Positions 15,541 through 24,196 are shown, counted from the stretch's first letter. The stretch is DNA of 64,000 bases from Actinoplanes nipponensis (GCF_016862275.1 NZ_BOMQ01000056.1:1-64000); one strand, 5' to 3'. Numbers and translations: made by a program. The notes: generated by a model from the letters alone, not told the origin.

Positions 15541-16121
15541 AGGATCGCATTTCGGTCGTGCCTGGTTGCGTGGTGCTGACCGTCGCTCCCGCCGATTGCC
15601 GGCTGCGTGCTTTGTTCCATCCGGTTCCGGCTGGTTGCCGGGTGGAGCTGGGGGACGGATCTTGAGACCGCGGGGCCTGGGAGGCGAGGTCAGGGGTTGG
15701 TTGCCTCGGCCCTCGACGGTGTCGCGGGAGGTAAGAAGCCACTCGCTGCCCGACCACGCGGCGCTACGACCGGCCCGGGGCCTGCCGGGCGGTGCGGGCC
15801 GAGACGGTGTCGGCTGGGCGCCGGGGACGGCTGAGCCGGTCCGGGCTGTTGCTGCGTTCAGGGCATCGCGCCGGCGCCTGCCGAGGCCGCGATACGTTCC
15901 CACGGTCCTGGCTGGGCCGGCTCGTCAGCGACCGCCCGGCCGAGGCGACCGACCGGGCCGTCCGACTGCGCGGCGGACCGCACGAGAACACCAACGGGCG
16001 GCTACTACCCCAAGAGGCAGCAAGGACTTCCGCGCCGTCAACCCAAACCGGTCTCGACCTCACCGCCACCCAGATGGACGTCCACTCAACGAATTCCCGA
16101 CTCCCCGGGCTCTCCAAGATC

Positions 16122-16312
16122 CACGGGCGGCGGGCGGCGGGCGGCGGGTGGCGGGCGGCGGGCGGCGGGTGGCGCGCAGGCGCGCGGCCGATCGGGCGGG
16201 CAGGCGGCCGTGCGGGCAGGCGGGCAGGCGGCCGTGCGGGCAGGCGGGCGGCGAGCGGGCAGGCGGCCGTGCGGGCGGGCAGGCGGGTGGGCGGCCGAGC
16301 GGGCGGGGGAAG
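16122..16312. repeat. G-rich degenerate tandem repeats
   Basis: The first part repeats gggcggc/gggtggc heptamers (about 16122-16172). The second part repeats a gcgggcaggcggccgt-like unit (about 16195-16290) three to four times with spacing changes. Strand asymmetry is marked, with G on the plus strand. It lies just downstream of the DUF3866 stop codon. Confidence 0.7.
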
Positions 16313-16327
16313 GTGGGTGTGGCGGGG

Positions 16328-17410
16328 TCAGGGGATGAGGGTGGCGGCGTGGCGGCCCGCCGCGGCCGCCGTCACGAAGTAGGCGTGGTCGTCCAGGAGG
16401 CCGCGGCCCATCGTGGACAGCCGGACCGGGCTGGCCTGCAGGGCCGCGTCCAGGCCGGCGGTGGCCACCGTGACCACGCGGTGCAGCGTCGCCAGCGGCG
16501 CCAGTGCCTCCTCCACCTGCTTGGCCAGGTCGGCCGGCAGGTCGTCCGGGACGACCAGGTCCGCGGGGACCAGCGCGACCTTCCCGTACGCGGTGAGGCT
16601 GTGGTGGGAGACGCCGCGGTGGCGGGGGCGGGGGTCCGCGTCCGAGATGCGCAGCGAGCCGACCGGTGTGCCGCGCAGGGCCACGATCGCGTTCACCGCC
16701 TCGCCCAGCGCCACGCCGGAGAAGCCCCAGGGCGTGCCCGTGCCCAGGTTGCCCGGGCCCTGCGCCACGATCGCCACGTCGGCGCCGAGCACGTGCCGGG
16801 CCGCCAGCAGGCCGGTGTGCAGCGTCGCCGCCTCCAGGTCGCCGCCGAACGCCTGGCCCGTCGTGACCGTGCCGGCCAGGTGCTCGCGCAGGCCGTCGAG
16901 GGTGCGGGAGAACCAGGCCGGCAGCGCGCCGCCGTCGGTCATCACGTACGCCACCTTGGCGTCCGGGCGGTCCGCGTGGATGCCGGCCAGCACCGCCGGC
17001 AGCGCCGAGTGCAGGTCCGCCGTCACCACGGGCATGCCGTCCAGGCTGTCGGCGGCCGCCATCACCGCGCGGTGCGGCGACGCCTCCTCGTCCACGCCCA
17101 GCAGGATCGGCTGCAGCGGCGTGTACCGGGCCTTGACCAGGTGGCCGGCGTCGCGGTCGGTGCCCGCCGACGGCGGGTCCTCGGGCAGCCGGTCGGGCAG
17201 CGCCACCACGAGCGCGTAGCCGCCGGTGCCCAGGCCCATGACCTGGGCGCCCACGTTCAGCAGGACCCGGTCGCCCGGCTCGGGCGTACCGGTCAGGGCC
17301 GGGTAGGCCAGCGCCCGCAGCGTGCCCTGCTCCGTCGTCACCTCGAGCTCGACGGCGCCGCGCCACGCGCGCCGTACCGCGGACACCGTTCCTGATCGCC
17401 AGCGCACCAT
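16328..17410 (-). CDS. DUF3866 family protein
   Basis: The 360-residue protein matches DUF3866. Features include VTADLHSALPAVLAGIHADR, KVAYVMTDGGALPAWFSRTL, ADVAIVAQGPGNLGTGTPWG and RHRGVSHHSLTAYGKVALVP. The HHS and GPGN motifs are conserved in the family, but the activity is unknown; it is probably a soluble enzyme. The start ATG 17410 has a TAGGGT hexamer 7 nt upstream, which overlaps the stop codon of the preceding cation-transporter gene. The position next to pafBC is shared in other actinomycetes as I recall it. Confidence 0.85.
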   Translation of the reverse strand: MVRWRSGTVSAVRRAWRGAVELEVTTEQGTLRALAYPALTGTPEPGDRVLLNVGAQVMGLGTGGYALVVALPDRLPEDPPSAGTDRDAGHLVKARYTPLQPILLGVDEEASPHRAVMAAADSLDGMPVVTADLHSALPAVLAGIHADRPDAKVAYVMTDGGALPAWFSRTLDGLREHLAGTVTTGQAFGGDLEAATLHTGLLAARHVLGADVAIVAQGPGNLGTGTPWGFSGVALGEAVNAIVALRGTPVGSLRISDADPRPRHRGVSHHSLTAYGKVALVPADLVVPDDLPADLAKQVEEALAPLATLHRVVTVATAGLDAALQASPVRLSTMGRGLLDDHAYFVTAAAAGRHAATLIP

Positions 17411-17417
17411 GGCGGCG

Positions 17418-17423
17418 ACCCTA
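17418..17423 (-). promoter_or_regulatory. -10 hexamer before the DUF3866 gene
   Basis: TAGGGT on the minus strand ends 7 nt before ATG 17410 and overlaps the stop codon of the upstream gene. It would make a leaderless internal promoter. Confidence 0.4.
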
Positions 17424-18497
17424 TATGTCCACCCCGCCGTCGCGGTGGTTGTGCCCCGCCCGGCCGCGCGTCGGGTCCAGGAACACGTACCGGATGGCGG
17501 GGTAACGGGCCCGCAGCCGGCGCTCGGCCTCGTCCGAGGCCGCCTCGATCTCGCCGCCGCTCACGTCGTCGTGGAAGTCGACCTTCGCGGCGACCAGGAT
17601 GACGCCCGGGCCCAGCTGCATGGTCAGCAGCGTCGGGACCGCGGTCACCACCGGGATGCCGGCCAGGTCGTCGGCGATCTGGTTGTGGATGCGGCGCGGC
17701 ACCGCCCGGCCGACCAGCAGCGACACGTTGGCGCGGGCCAGCACGGTGGCCACCACCAGCAGCAGCAGGCCGATCGCGATCGAGGCCAGGCCGTCCCAGA
17801 GCTCCGAGCCGGTGAGCTGAGACAGCGCGATGCCGGCGGCGGCCAGGATCAGGCCGATCAGGGCCGCGGAGTCCTCGAAGTAGACCGCCTTGACCGTGGT
17901 GTCCGAGGTGGCCCGCAGGAACCGCCGGCGGGACACGTTCCACCGCCGCGACTCGCCGGTCACCTGCCGCTGCGCCTTGAGGAACGAGACGCCCTCCGCC
18001 ACGAACGACACGGCCAGCACGATGTACGACACCAGGAAGTTGCCGCTGTGCTCGCCGCTCATGATGGTCGTCACGCCGTGGTAGATCGAGAAGCCGGCGC
18101 CGCCGACGAAGGTGAACACGGCCGCGATGAACGCCCAGACGAAGCTCTCCTTGCCGTAGCCGAACGGGTGCTCCTCGTCGGGCTCCTTGGTGCCGCGGCG
18201 CAGCGCGACGAACAGGAACACCTCGGTGACCGTGTCGGCGAGCGAGTGCGCGGCCTCCGACAGCATCGCCGCCGAGCCGGACAGCAGGCCCGCCACCAGC
18301 TTCGCGGCGGCGATGGCCAGGTTGGCCAGGCCCGCGACGATGACGGTGCCGACGCTCTCGCTGCCCTGCTCCTCCCCGGCGGCGCCCGGGTGGCCGGGCT
18401 CCGCCGGCGCGGGCAGCGCCGAGGCGCCGGCCACGCCGACCGGAAGGTCCTCGTCGGCGGTACGGGGGGCGGGGGTGGCGGGCGTCGTCTCGGGCAC
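17421..18497 (-). CDS. Cation diffusion facilitator (CDF) efflux protein
   Basis: This CDF-family protein of about 358 residues exchanges divalent metal ions (Zn2+, Co2+, Fe2+ or similar) for protons across the membrane. SGSAAMLSEAAHSLADTVTE contains the transmembrane HxxxD metal site, and FGYGKESFVWAFIAAVFTFV is typical of the family. The C-terminal cytosolic domain (about 265-350) has the ferredoxin-like fold seen as VILVAAKVDFHDDVSGGEIE. The N-terminus is Pro/Ala-rich and poorly conserved; I choose GTG 18497, after a ggggg stretch, but the true start is uncertain. It diverges from pafB. Confidence 0.85.
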   Translation of the reverse strand: MPETTPATPAPRTADEDLPVGVAGASALPAPAEPGHPGAAGEEQGSESVGTVIVAGLANLAIAAAKLVAGLLSGSAAMLSEAAHSLADTVTEVFLFVALRRGTKEPDEEHPFGYGKESFVWAFIAAVFTFVGGAGFSIYHGVTTIMSGEHSGNFLVSYIVLAVSFVAEGVSFLKAQRQVTGESRRWNVSRRRFLRATSDTTVKAVYFEDSAALIGLILAAAGIALSQLTGSELWDGLASIAIGLLLLVVATVLARANVSLLVGRAVPRRIHNQIADDLAGIPVVTAVPTLLTMQLGPGVILVAAKVDFHDDVSGGEIEAASDEAERRLRARYPAIRYVFLDPTRGRAGHNHRDGGVDI

Positions 18498-18574
18498 GGG
18501 TGCTGGTTTCCCCCCGGACCGCACGAATAACCCCGGCCCGGCTTCCGGCTGCCGCCATCCGGCGTCGTTGCTGC

Positions 18575-18580
18575 TAGCGT
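18575..18580 (+). promoter_or_regulatory. -10 hexamer of the pafB promoter
   Basis: TAGCGT lies 8 nt before GTG 18589. No Shine-Dalgarno is present, so the mRNA is probably leaderless. Confidence 0.45.
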
Positions 18581-18588
18581 TTCCTCTC

Positions 18589-19584
18589 GTGTCGCGGACC
18601 CGCACCGAGCGCCTGGTGAACCTGGTGATCTGTCTGCTGTCCACGCGACGGTTCCTGACCGCCGCGCAGATCGCCGCGACCGTGCCCGGCTACGAGCACG
18701 ACCCGGAGGATCCGCGCGACCACGAGGCGTTCCAGCGCAAGTTCGAGCGGGACAAGGCCGAGCTGCGCGAGCTGGGCGTGCCCCTGGAGACCGGCCTGGC
18801 CAGCGCGTTCGACACCGAGCCGGGCTACCGGATCGCCCACCGCGAGTACGCCCTGCCCGACATCCCGCTGGAACCGGACGAGGCCGCCGCCGTGGGCATC
18901 GCGGCCCGGCTCTGGCAGCACGCCGGTCTGGCCGCCGCGGCGTCCTCCGGCCTGGCCAAGCTGCGCGCCGCCGGCGTCGAGGTCGACCCGCAGGCCACCC
19001 TGGGCATGGAGCCGGTGATGACCGTGGACCCGGCGTTCGGGCCGCTCACCGCGGCCGCCCGGGCCCGCCGTGCGGTCACCTTCTCCTACCGGGTCCCCGA
19101 GGTCGACGAGCCCTCCACCCGGCGCCTGCAGCCCTGGGGCGTGGTCTGCTGGCAGGGCCGCTGGTACGTGGTCGGCCACGACCGGGACCGCGACGCCACC
19201 CGCTGCTTCCGGCTGTCGCGCATCGTCGGCGCGGTCCGGCCGGTCGGCGCCGAGGGCGCGTTCACCCCGCCGGAGAACGTCGACCTGATCAGCCACGTCG
19301 CCCGCTGGTCGGGCCCGGTGGAACGCAACGGGCGGGCCACCGTGGTGGTGGAGCCGGGCCGGGCCGCCGGGCTGCGCCGGCTGGCCATCGAGACGGTGCC
19401 CGGGCCCGACGGCGACCGGCTGACCATCCCGTACTCCGACGTCGAGTGGCTGGCCTCGCGGCTGGTCGGATACGGCGCCGAGGTGCGCGCGGACGGGCCG
19501 CCGGAGCTCCGTGACGCGGTCATCCAGCAGCTCAAGGAGGTCGTGGCGCGCCACGAGCGGGTGCTGCCCGCGGTGGCCCGATGA
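18589..19584 (+). CDS. pafB: WYL-domain transcriptional activator PafB
   Basis: The 331-residue protein has an N-terminal winged helix-turn-helix (RTERLVNLVICLLSTRRFLT, about 1-75), a WYL domain (about 150-230; WGVVCWQGRWYVVGHDRDRD) and a C-terminal WCX region. With PafC it forms the activator of the LexA-independent DNA-damage response in actinobacteria, as known from mycobacteria, where the WYL domains sense single-stranded DNA. The name reflects the neighbourhood of pafA rather than a pupylation role. GTG 18589 starts a likely leaderless message. The stop overlaps the pafC start (ATGA). Confidence 0.93.
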   Translation: MSRTRTERLVNLVICLLSTRRFLTAAQIAATVPGYEHDPEDPRDHEAFQRKFERDKAELRELGVPLETGLASAFDTEPGYRIAHREYALPDIPLEPDEAAAVGIAARLWQHAGLAAAASSGLAKLRAAGVEVDPQATLGMEPVMTVDPAFGPLTAAARARRAVTFSYRVPEVDEPSTRRLQPWGVVCWQGRWYVVGHDRDRDATRCFRLSRIVGAVRPVGAEGAFTPPENVDLISHVARWSGPVERNGRATVVVEPGRAAGLRRLAIETVPGPDGDRLTIPYSDVEWLASRLVGYGAEVRADGPPELRDAVIQQLKEVVARHERVLPAVAR

Positions 19585-20567
19585 CCCCGCACCCGCGTAC
19601 CCGGGAGAACAAGGCCTCGGCCGACCGGCTGGGCCGGCTGCTCAACCTGGTGCCCTACCTGCTGGCCCGGCCCGGGATCCTGGTCGCGGAGGCGGCCGCG
19701 GCCTTCGGGATCACCGAGCGGCAGCTGCGCGAGGACCTGGAGCTGCTCTGGGTCTGCGGGCTGCCCGGGTACGGGCCGGGCGACCTGATCGACATGGCCC
19801 TCGACGGCGACCGGGTGACCATCACCTACGACGCGGGCATCGACCGGCCGCTGCGGCTCAACCCGGACGAGGCGCTGGCCCTGGTCGTGGCCCTGCGGAT
19901 GCTGGCCGAGACGCCGGGCACCGGGTCCCGCGACGCCGTCGAGCGGGCGCTGGCGAAGATCGAGCACGCGGCCGGCGACGTCGCCGACACCCCGGTGGCG
20001 GTGCGGCTGCCGGCGGACAGCCAGCGGGTCGACGCGATCCGGGGCGCGGTCGAGCGGCGGCACGCGCTGCGCCTGACCTACTACACGGCCGCGCGCGACG
20101 AGACCACCGAGCGGGTGGTCGACCCGATGCGGATGCTGATGGTCGGCCCGCGGGCGTACCTGGAGGCCTGGTGCCGCCGCGCCGAGGGCACCCGGCTCTT
20201 CCGGGTCGACCGCATCGACGCCTTCACCGAGCTGGACGAGCCCGCCGCGCCGCCGGCGCAGGCGGTCCCGCACGACGTCAGCGACGGGGTCTTCCACCCG
20301 TCGCCGGACCTGCCGCTGGTCACGCTGCGGGTGGGCCGGGGCAGCCGGTGGATCACCGAGTACTACCCGTGCGAGGACGTGCGCCGCGACGGCGACGAGT
20401 GGGTCGTGACCATGCGGGTCACCGACCTGGGCTGGGCCCAGCGGCTGCTGCTCGGGCTCGGCCCGGACGTGACCGTGGTCGGGCCGGTGGAGCTCGTCGA
20501 CCGGATCCGCGCCCAGGCCACCACCGCGCTGGACCAGTACGCGACGGCGCCGCCGGTCACCGCCTAA
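19581..20567 (+). CDS. pafC: WYL-domain transcriptional activator PafC
   Basis: The 328-residue partner of PafB has the same architecture: HTH (about 15-75; LGRLLNLVPYLLARPGILVA and AAAFGITERQLREDLELLWV), WYL domain (about 145-215; MLMVGPRAYLEAWCRRAEG) and WCX C-terminus. Its ATG overlaps the pafB stop by 4 bp, indicating coupled translation and 1:1 production. Confidence 0.93.
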   Translation: MTPHPRTRENKASADRLGRLLNLVPYLLARPGILVAEAAAAFGITERQLREDLELLWVCGLPGYGPGDLIDMALDGDRVTITYDAGIDRPLRLNPDEALALVVALRMLAETPGTGSRDAVERALAKIEHAAGDVADTPVAVRLPADSQRVDAIRGAVERRHALRLTYYTAARDETTERVVDPMRMLMVGPRAYLEAWCRRAEGTRLFRVDRIDAFTELDEPAAPPAQAVPHDVSDGVFHPSPDLPLVTLRVGRGSRWITEYYPCEDVRRDGDEWVVTMRVTDLGWAQRLLLGLGPDVTVVGPVELVDRIRAQATTALDQYATAPPVTA

Positions 20568-20570
20568 GCT
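20565..20570 (+). promoter_or_regulatory. -10 hexamer before the small membrane/coiled-coil gene
   Basis: TAAGCT overlaps the pafC stop codon and is followed by 7 nt and ATG 20578, as expected for a leaderless transcript. Confidence 0.4.
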
Positions 20571-20577
20571 GTCCGCC

Positions 20578-20856
20578 ATGGTGAAGTGGATCGCGATCGC
20601 CGTGGTGGTGCTCGCGCTGATCGTTCTGGTGGCGTCCGTGTTCTCCGTCCTCAACCGGCTGACCGGGCTGGACCGGGCCGCCCGGCGCCTGCAACAGCGC
20701 CAGGCCGAGGCGCTGAGGCTGCAGCGGGACGCGACGGCGCTCGAGGAATCCGTGGCCGGCCTGCAGCAGCGGGCCGAGATCATGCAGGACCGGCTCGCGG
20801 TGATCAAGGCCGGGCGGGGCGCATCGGACGGGAAGCACTCCTTACAGAAGGCGTGA
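20578..20856 (+). CDS. Small membrane-anchored coiled-coil protein
   Basis: The 92-residue protein has an N-terminal transmembrane helix (about 4-25, IAIAVVVLALIVLVASVFSV) followed by a long amphipathic helix with heptads rich in Leu, Gln, Arg and Ala (about 35-80). This looks like a bitopic protein with a cytosolic coiled coil. It lies between pafC and tatA; function unknown. Confidence 0.75.
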   Translation: MVKWIAIAVVVLALIVLVASVFSVLNRLTGLDRAARRLQQRQAEALRLQRDATALEESVAGLQQRAEIMQDRLAVIKAGRGASDGKHSLQKA

Positions 20857-21011
20857 GCCCGTGGTAGCGTGCGGCGTTCCCCGGCCGTTGTCCGAAAATT
20901 CCTCGGTGGATCTCAATCAAACAGGTCCGGCAGGGGTCGCGCACAACAACCACACGTACGATGGACCCCGCATCACCTGTCAGGACCTGATCCGATCGAC
21001 TGGAGTTACCC

Positions 21012-21389
21012 ATGGGCGCCCTCAAGCCGTGGCACATCGCCATCTTCGTCGTCGTCCTCGTGCTGCTGTTCGGCGCGAAGCGGCTGCCGGACGCCGCGCG
21101 GTCGCTCGGTCGTTCCCTGCGCATCATCAAGGCTGAGACCAAGGGCCTGGTGGACGACGACAACGTCGCCGAGAAGGCCGAGCCGCAGTATTCCCGCCAG
21201 CCGCTGCAGCCCAACGAGATCCACCAGCCGGGCCAGCCGGGCTACCAGCAGGCGCCCCCGGCGGGCTACCAGCAGCCCGGGTACCAGCAGCCGGGCTACC
21301 AGCAGCCCAACGGTCAGCAGTTCCCGCAGCCGCAGCAGCCGCCGGCCCAGCCGTACGTGGACCCGGTGCAGCGCAGCAACGACCGCTGA
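21012..21389 (+). CDS. tatA: Twin-arginine translocase subunit TatA
   Basis: The 125-residue protein has a short N-terminal transmembrane helix (IAIFVVVLVLLFGAKRLPD), the Phe-Gly hinge, and the amphipathic helix AARSLGRSLRIIKAETKGLV. TatA oligomers form the pathway for folded proteins recognised by TatC. Beyond residue 55 the tail is unusual: a Gln/Pro-rich low-complexity region with repeats of PGYQQ, likely disordered. ATG 21012 follows ggag at 8 nt. A TACGAT sequence (about 20957) may be the -10 element. tatC starts 6 bp after the stop. Confidence 0.95.
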   Translation: MGALKPWHIAIFVVVLVLLFGAKRLPDAARSLGRSLRIIKAETKGLVDDDNVAEKAEPQYSRQPLQPNEIHQPGQPGYQQAPPAGYQQPGYQQPGYQQPNGQQFPQPQQPPAQPYVDPVQRSNDR

Positions 21390-21395
21390 TCCGCC

Positions 21396-22343
21396 GTGGC
21401 CCTCTCCCTACGCCGTCAGGGACCGAGCAAGTTCCAGCAGGCCTCCGACGGCTCCATGACACTGATCGAGCACGTCCGGGAGTTGCGTAACCGCCTCTTC
21501 TGGGCGTCGCTCGGCATCGTGGCCGGCCTGATCGTCGGCTTCATCGTCTCGCAGTGGGTCTTCCACCTGCTCTCCGGGCCGTACTGCGCGCTGCCGAGCT
21601 CGTACGTCGCGGGCGAGTGCAAGTTCCTCGTCCTCGGCGTCGCCGACACGCTCATCCTGCGCCTCAAGATCGCCCTCTGGGTCGGCCTGATCGTGGGCGC
21701 GCCGGTCTGGCTCTACCAGCTCTGGGCGTTCATCGCGCCCGGCCTGCACCGCCACGAGCGCAAGTGGGCCTACATCTTCGTCGCGATCGCCGCCCCGCTG
21801 TTCGCCGGCGGCGCGGTCCTGGCCTACTTCGTGGTCCAGCACAGCCTGGCCTTCATCATGCAGGCCGGCGTCGTCGGCGACACCACGCAGCTCGAGGTGA
21901 CCTCCTACGTCGGCTTCGTGACCAGCATGATCCTGCTGTTCGGAGTGGCCTTCGAGTTCCCGCTGGTGCTGCTCATGCTCAACTTCACCGGCGTGGTCAC
22001 CGCCCGCAAGCTGATGAGCTGGTGGCGGGTCGTGGTCTTCCTGTCGTTCGGCTTCGCCGCGATCGCCACGCCCGACCCGGGCCCGTTCGGCATGACGCTG
22101 CTCGCGGCCTGCATGGTGGTGCTCTACCTGATCGCCGTGGGCGTGGCCGCGATCAACGACAAGCGCAAGGGCCGCGGCAAGGAGATCTACGCCGGCCTGG
22201 ACGACGACGAGATCTCGCCGCTGGAGGACGACCGCCAGCCGGTCGGCGCGGGCAGCCGGATCGAGACGCCCTCGCCGGTCGAGGCGCCGGAGCCCGTGGC
22301 GAAACCGTTGCCGCTGGAGAGCCGCTTCGACGACATGACCTGA
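21396..22343 (+). CDS. tatC: Twin-arginine translocase subunit TatC
   Basis: This 315-residue polytopic membrane protein with six predicted helices is the Tat signal-peptide receptor. SMTLIEHVRELRNRLFWASL is the conserved cytosolic N-terminal motif, and PVWLYQLWAFIAPGLHRHER and FAAIATPDPGPFGMTLLAAC are family hallmarks. The C-terminal cytosolic tail from about 255 is acidic and Pro-rich. No tatB is present, though a TatA paralogue elsewhere may serve. The start at 21396 is GTG. Confidence 0.95.
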   Translation: MALSLRRQGPSKFQQASDGSMTLIEHVRELRNRLFWASLGIVAGLIVGFIVSQWVFHLLSGPYCALPSSYVAGECKFLVLGVADTLILRLKIALWVGLIVGAPVWLYQLWAFIAPGLHRHERKWAYIFVAIAAPLFAGGAVLAYFVVQHSLAFIMQAGVVGDTTQLEVTSYVGFVTSMILLFGVAFEFPLVLLMLNFTGVVTARKLMSWWRVVVFLSFGFAAIATPDPGPFGMTLLAACMVVLYLIAVGVAAINDKRKGRGKEIYAGLDDDEISPLEDDRQPVGAGSRIETPSPVEAPEPVAKPLPLESRFDDMT

Positions 22344-22355
22344 CCCGGCAGCCGG

Positions 22356-22361
22356 TAGCCT
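22356..22361 (+). promoter_or_regulatory. -10 hexamer before the lipid kinase gene
   Basis: TAGCCT is followed by 7 nt and GTG 22369, with no Shine-Dalgarno: a likely leaderless promoter. Confidence 0.5.
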
Positions 22362-22368
22362 CCCGGCT

Positions 22369-23268
22369 GTGAACAGCGACGACATCGCGGTGCTGGCCAA
22401 CCCCCGGGCGGGGCGCGGCCGGCACCGCGGTCTGCTGCCCGGGGTGCTCGAGCGGCTGGGCACCTCCGGACGTACGGTGCGGCTGCTCGGCGCGGACAGC
22501 GCGGAGTCGGCCGAGAAGGCCTGCCACCGGGCCGTCGCCGAGGGCGTCGGCGCGCTGGTGGCCGTCGGCGGCGACGGGACCCTGCACCGGGCCGTGCAGG
22601 CGGTGGCCGGCACGCCGACCCCCTTCGGGCTGGTCCCCGCCGGCACCGGCAACGACTTCGCGGCCGGCGCCGGCGTACCGGCCGATCCGCTGACCGCCGC
22701 GACCGCCATCGCCGCCGCCGTCCGCGAGGGCCGGAGCACCCCGCTCGACCTGGCCCGGATCACCACCGGGCGCGGCGACGTGCGCTGGTACGGCGCGGTG
22801 CTGGCCGCCGGTTTCGACGCGGTCGTCAACGAGCGCGCCAACCGGATGCGCTGGCCGCGCGGGCCGCGCCGCTACGACCTGGCCATCCTGCTGGAGCTGG
22901 CCCGGCTGCGGCCGCGCCGCTACACCCTCGAGCTCGACGGCGTCGACCGCGGTTGCACCGCCGACCTGGTGGCGGTCGGCAACTGCCGCAGCTACGGCGG
23001 CGGCATGCTGATCTGCCCCGACGCCGACCCCACCGACGGCCTGCTGGACGTGGTCGTCGCGGCGCCGCTGGGCCGCGGCACGCTCGTGCGGCTCAAGCCG
23101 CGGCTGCGGAGCGGCACCCACGTCGACGATCCGCGGGTCACCAGCTACCGGGCGCGCGAGGTGCGGATCGGGGCGCCGGGCATCGTCGGGTACGCCGACG
23201 GGGAGCGGGTCGCCGCCCTGCCGTTCGTGGTGCGCTGCGAGCCGGGTGCGGTCCGGTTGCTGGTGTGA
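22369..23268 (+). CDS. Diacylglycerol/sphingosine kinase-like lipid kinase
   Basis: The 299-residue protein has the DAGK catalytic fold: IAVLANPRAGRGRHRGLLPG at the N-terminus, the nucleotide-binding VAVGGDGTLHRAV, and FGLVPAGTGNDFA. It probably phosphorylates diacylglycerol or a related lipid alcohol at the membrane, recycling it to phosphatidic acid. A DAGK gene next to tatC and helY is common in actinomycetes as I recall it. Confidence 0.9.
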   Translation: MNSDDIAVLANPRAGRGRHRGLLPGVLERLGTSGRTVRLLGADSAESAEKACHRAVAEGVGALVAVGGDGTLHRAVQAVAGTPTPFGLVPAGTGNDFAAGAGVPADPLTAATAIAAAVREGRSTPLDLARITTGRGDVRWYGAVLAAGFDAVVNERANRMRWPRGPRRYDLAILLELARLRPRRYTLELDGVDRGCTADLVAVGNCRSYGGGMLICPDADPTDGLLDVVVAAPLGRGTLVRLKPRLRSGTHVDDPRVTSYRAREVRIGAPGIVGYADGERVAALPFVVRCEPGAVRLLV

Positions 23269-23336
23269 GCCCGGCGTCAGCGCCGGCGCGGCCCGGCCGA
23301 ACGGACGGGGGAAGCCGCAGATCCTCGGGAGGCAGC

Positions 23337-23528
23337 ATGTCGATCGGTTCGCTGAGCTCGAGCACCGTGTCCACCGGGATGCCGGCCTCTACCGACCCGG
23401 GACAGGCCGGCCCGGCCCGCGAGGCCGACGCGCCGACGATCGCCGACCACGTCGCGGCCGCCGCCGCGCGGGAGCCCGTCCGCAGCGTCTCGGCGACCCT
23501 GGGGACCCTGGTCGACACGTACCTCTGA
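23337..23528 (+). CDS. Small hypothetical protein, 63 aa
   Basis: ATG 23337 has a good Shine-Dalgarno (gggagg) 6 nt upstream and opens MSIGSLSSSTVSTGMPASTD. The N-terminal half is Ser/Thr/Pro/Gly-rich; the C-terminal half (IADHVAAAAAREPVRSVSAT) is likely helical and ends LGTLVDTYL. No transmembrane segment, cysteine or known domain is seen. It lies 67 bp before the carboxymuconolactone decarboxylase-like gene, so the two may be coexpressed. Confidence 0.6.
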   Translation: MSIGSLSSSTVSTGMPASTDPGQAGPAREADAPTIADHVAAAAAREPVRSVSATLGTLVDTYL

Positions 23529-23595
23529 GCCGCTGTCACATCCCGTCCCCGGCCGGTGTCTTCCTGACGAGACCCACCGTGGACGAGGAGGAGCC

Positions 23596-24180
23596 ATGAC
23601 CGGCAACACCCGCATACCCCCGGCCGAGATCACCGGGGTCTACGGCGCCGTGCTGAAGCGGGTCACCCGCAGGATGCTGGGCGACGTGCCCGAGGCGCTC
23701 GGCGTGATGTGGCACAACCGGCCGGTGCTGCGGTTCAGCATGGGCATCGGCCGCCGGGCCGCCCGGTGGAACCGGTGCGACGAGAGCCTGAAGGCGTACG
23801 CCCACATGGCGGTGGCCGCGCTGGTCGGCTGCTCGTTCTGCCTGGACCTGGGGTACTTCCAGGCGTACCACGCGGGGCTGGACGTGGCCAAGGCGCGGGA
23901 GGTGCCCCGGTGGCGGGAATCGGAGGTGTTCACGCCGCTGGAGCGGGACGTGATGGCGTACGCCGAGGCGATGTCGCAGACGCCGCCCGCCGTCACCGAC
24001 GAGCTCTCCGCTCGGCTGCTCGACCGGCTCGGGGCGCCGGCGCTGGTCGAGCTCACCGCGTTCGCCGCGCTGGCCAACCAGTTCGCCCGGGCCAACATCG
24101 CCCTCGGCATCAGGGCCCAGGGGCTGGCGGCCTCGTGCGGGCTGGCCCCGCTGCCGAGCCGGGCCGGCTCCCGCGCCTGA
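23596..24180 (+). CDS. Carboxymuconolactone decarboxylase / AhpD-like protein
   Basis: The 194-residue helical protein carries AHMAVAALVGCSFCLDLGYF, with a redox Cys-x2-Cys (CSFC) as in AhpD-like enzymes, and FTPLERDVMAYAEAMSQTPP, typical of the family. AhpD-like members use the dithiol in peroxide detoxification; others are uncharacterised. The substrate is unknown. ATG 23596 follows gaggagg, a strong Shine-Dalgarno. Confidence 0.85.
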   Translation: MTGNTRIPPAEITGVYGAVLKRVTRRMLGDVPEALGVMWHNRPVLRFSMGIGRRAARWNRCDESLKAYAHMAVAALVGCSFCLDLGYFQAYHAGLDVAKAREVPRWRESEVFTPLERDVMAYAEAMSQTPPAVTDELSARLLDRLGAPALVELTAFAALANQFARANIALGIRAQGLAASCGLAPLPSRAGSRA

Positions 24181-24196
24181 CGCGCCGGGCCGGCGC

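Larger units (their letters stand above)
15374..16327. other. 954-bp convergent gap with repeats and no convincing gene
   Basis: This lies between two convergent genes. The left part holds a 19-bp tandem repeat, the right part G-rich degenerate repeats. The middle (about 15541-16115) is less GC-biased; open frames there (for example 15764-16117 on the minus strand) show no recognisable domain, start context or coherent codon bias. I see no RNA gene. It may be decayed coding DNA. Confidence 0.5.

Noticed and set aside
15764..16117. Minus-strand ORF of 117 codons in the repeat-rich gap
   Set aside because: It has no Shine-Dalgarno, no domain, and composition unlike coding sequence in this window; one of several overlapping open frames there.
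24182..24196. GCGCCGG/CCGGCGC hairpin between two convergent genes as a terminator
   Set aside because: The arms leave almost no loop, so at most 5 bp can form; too weak to list.
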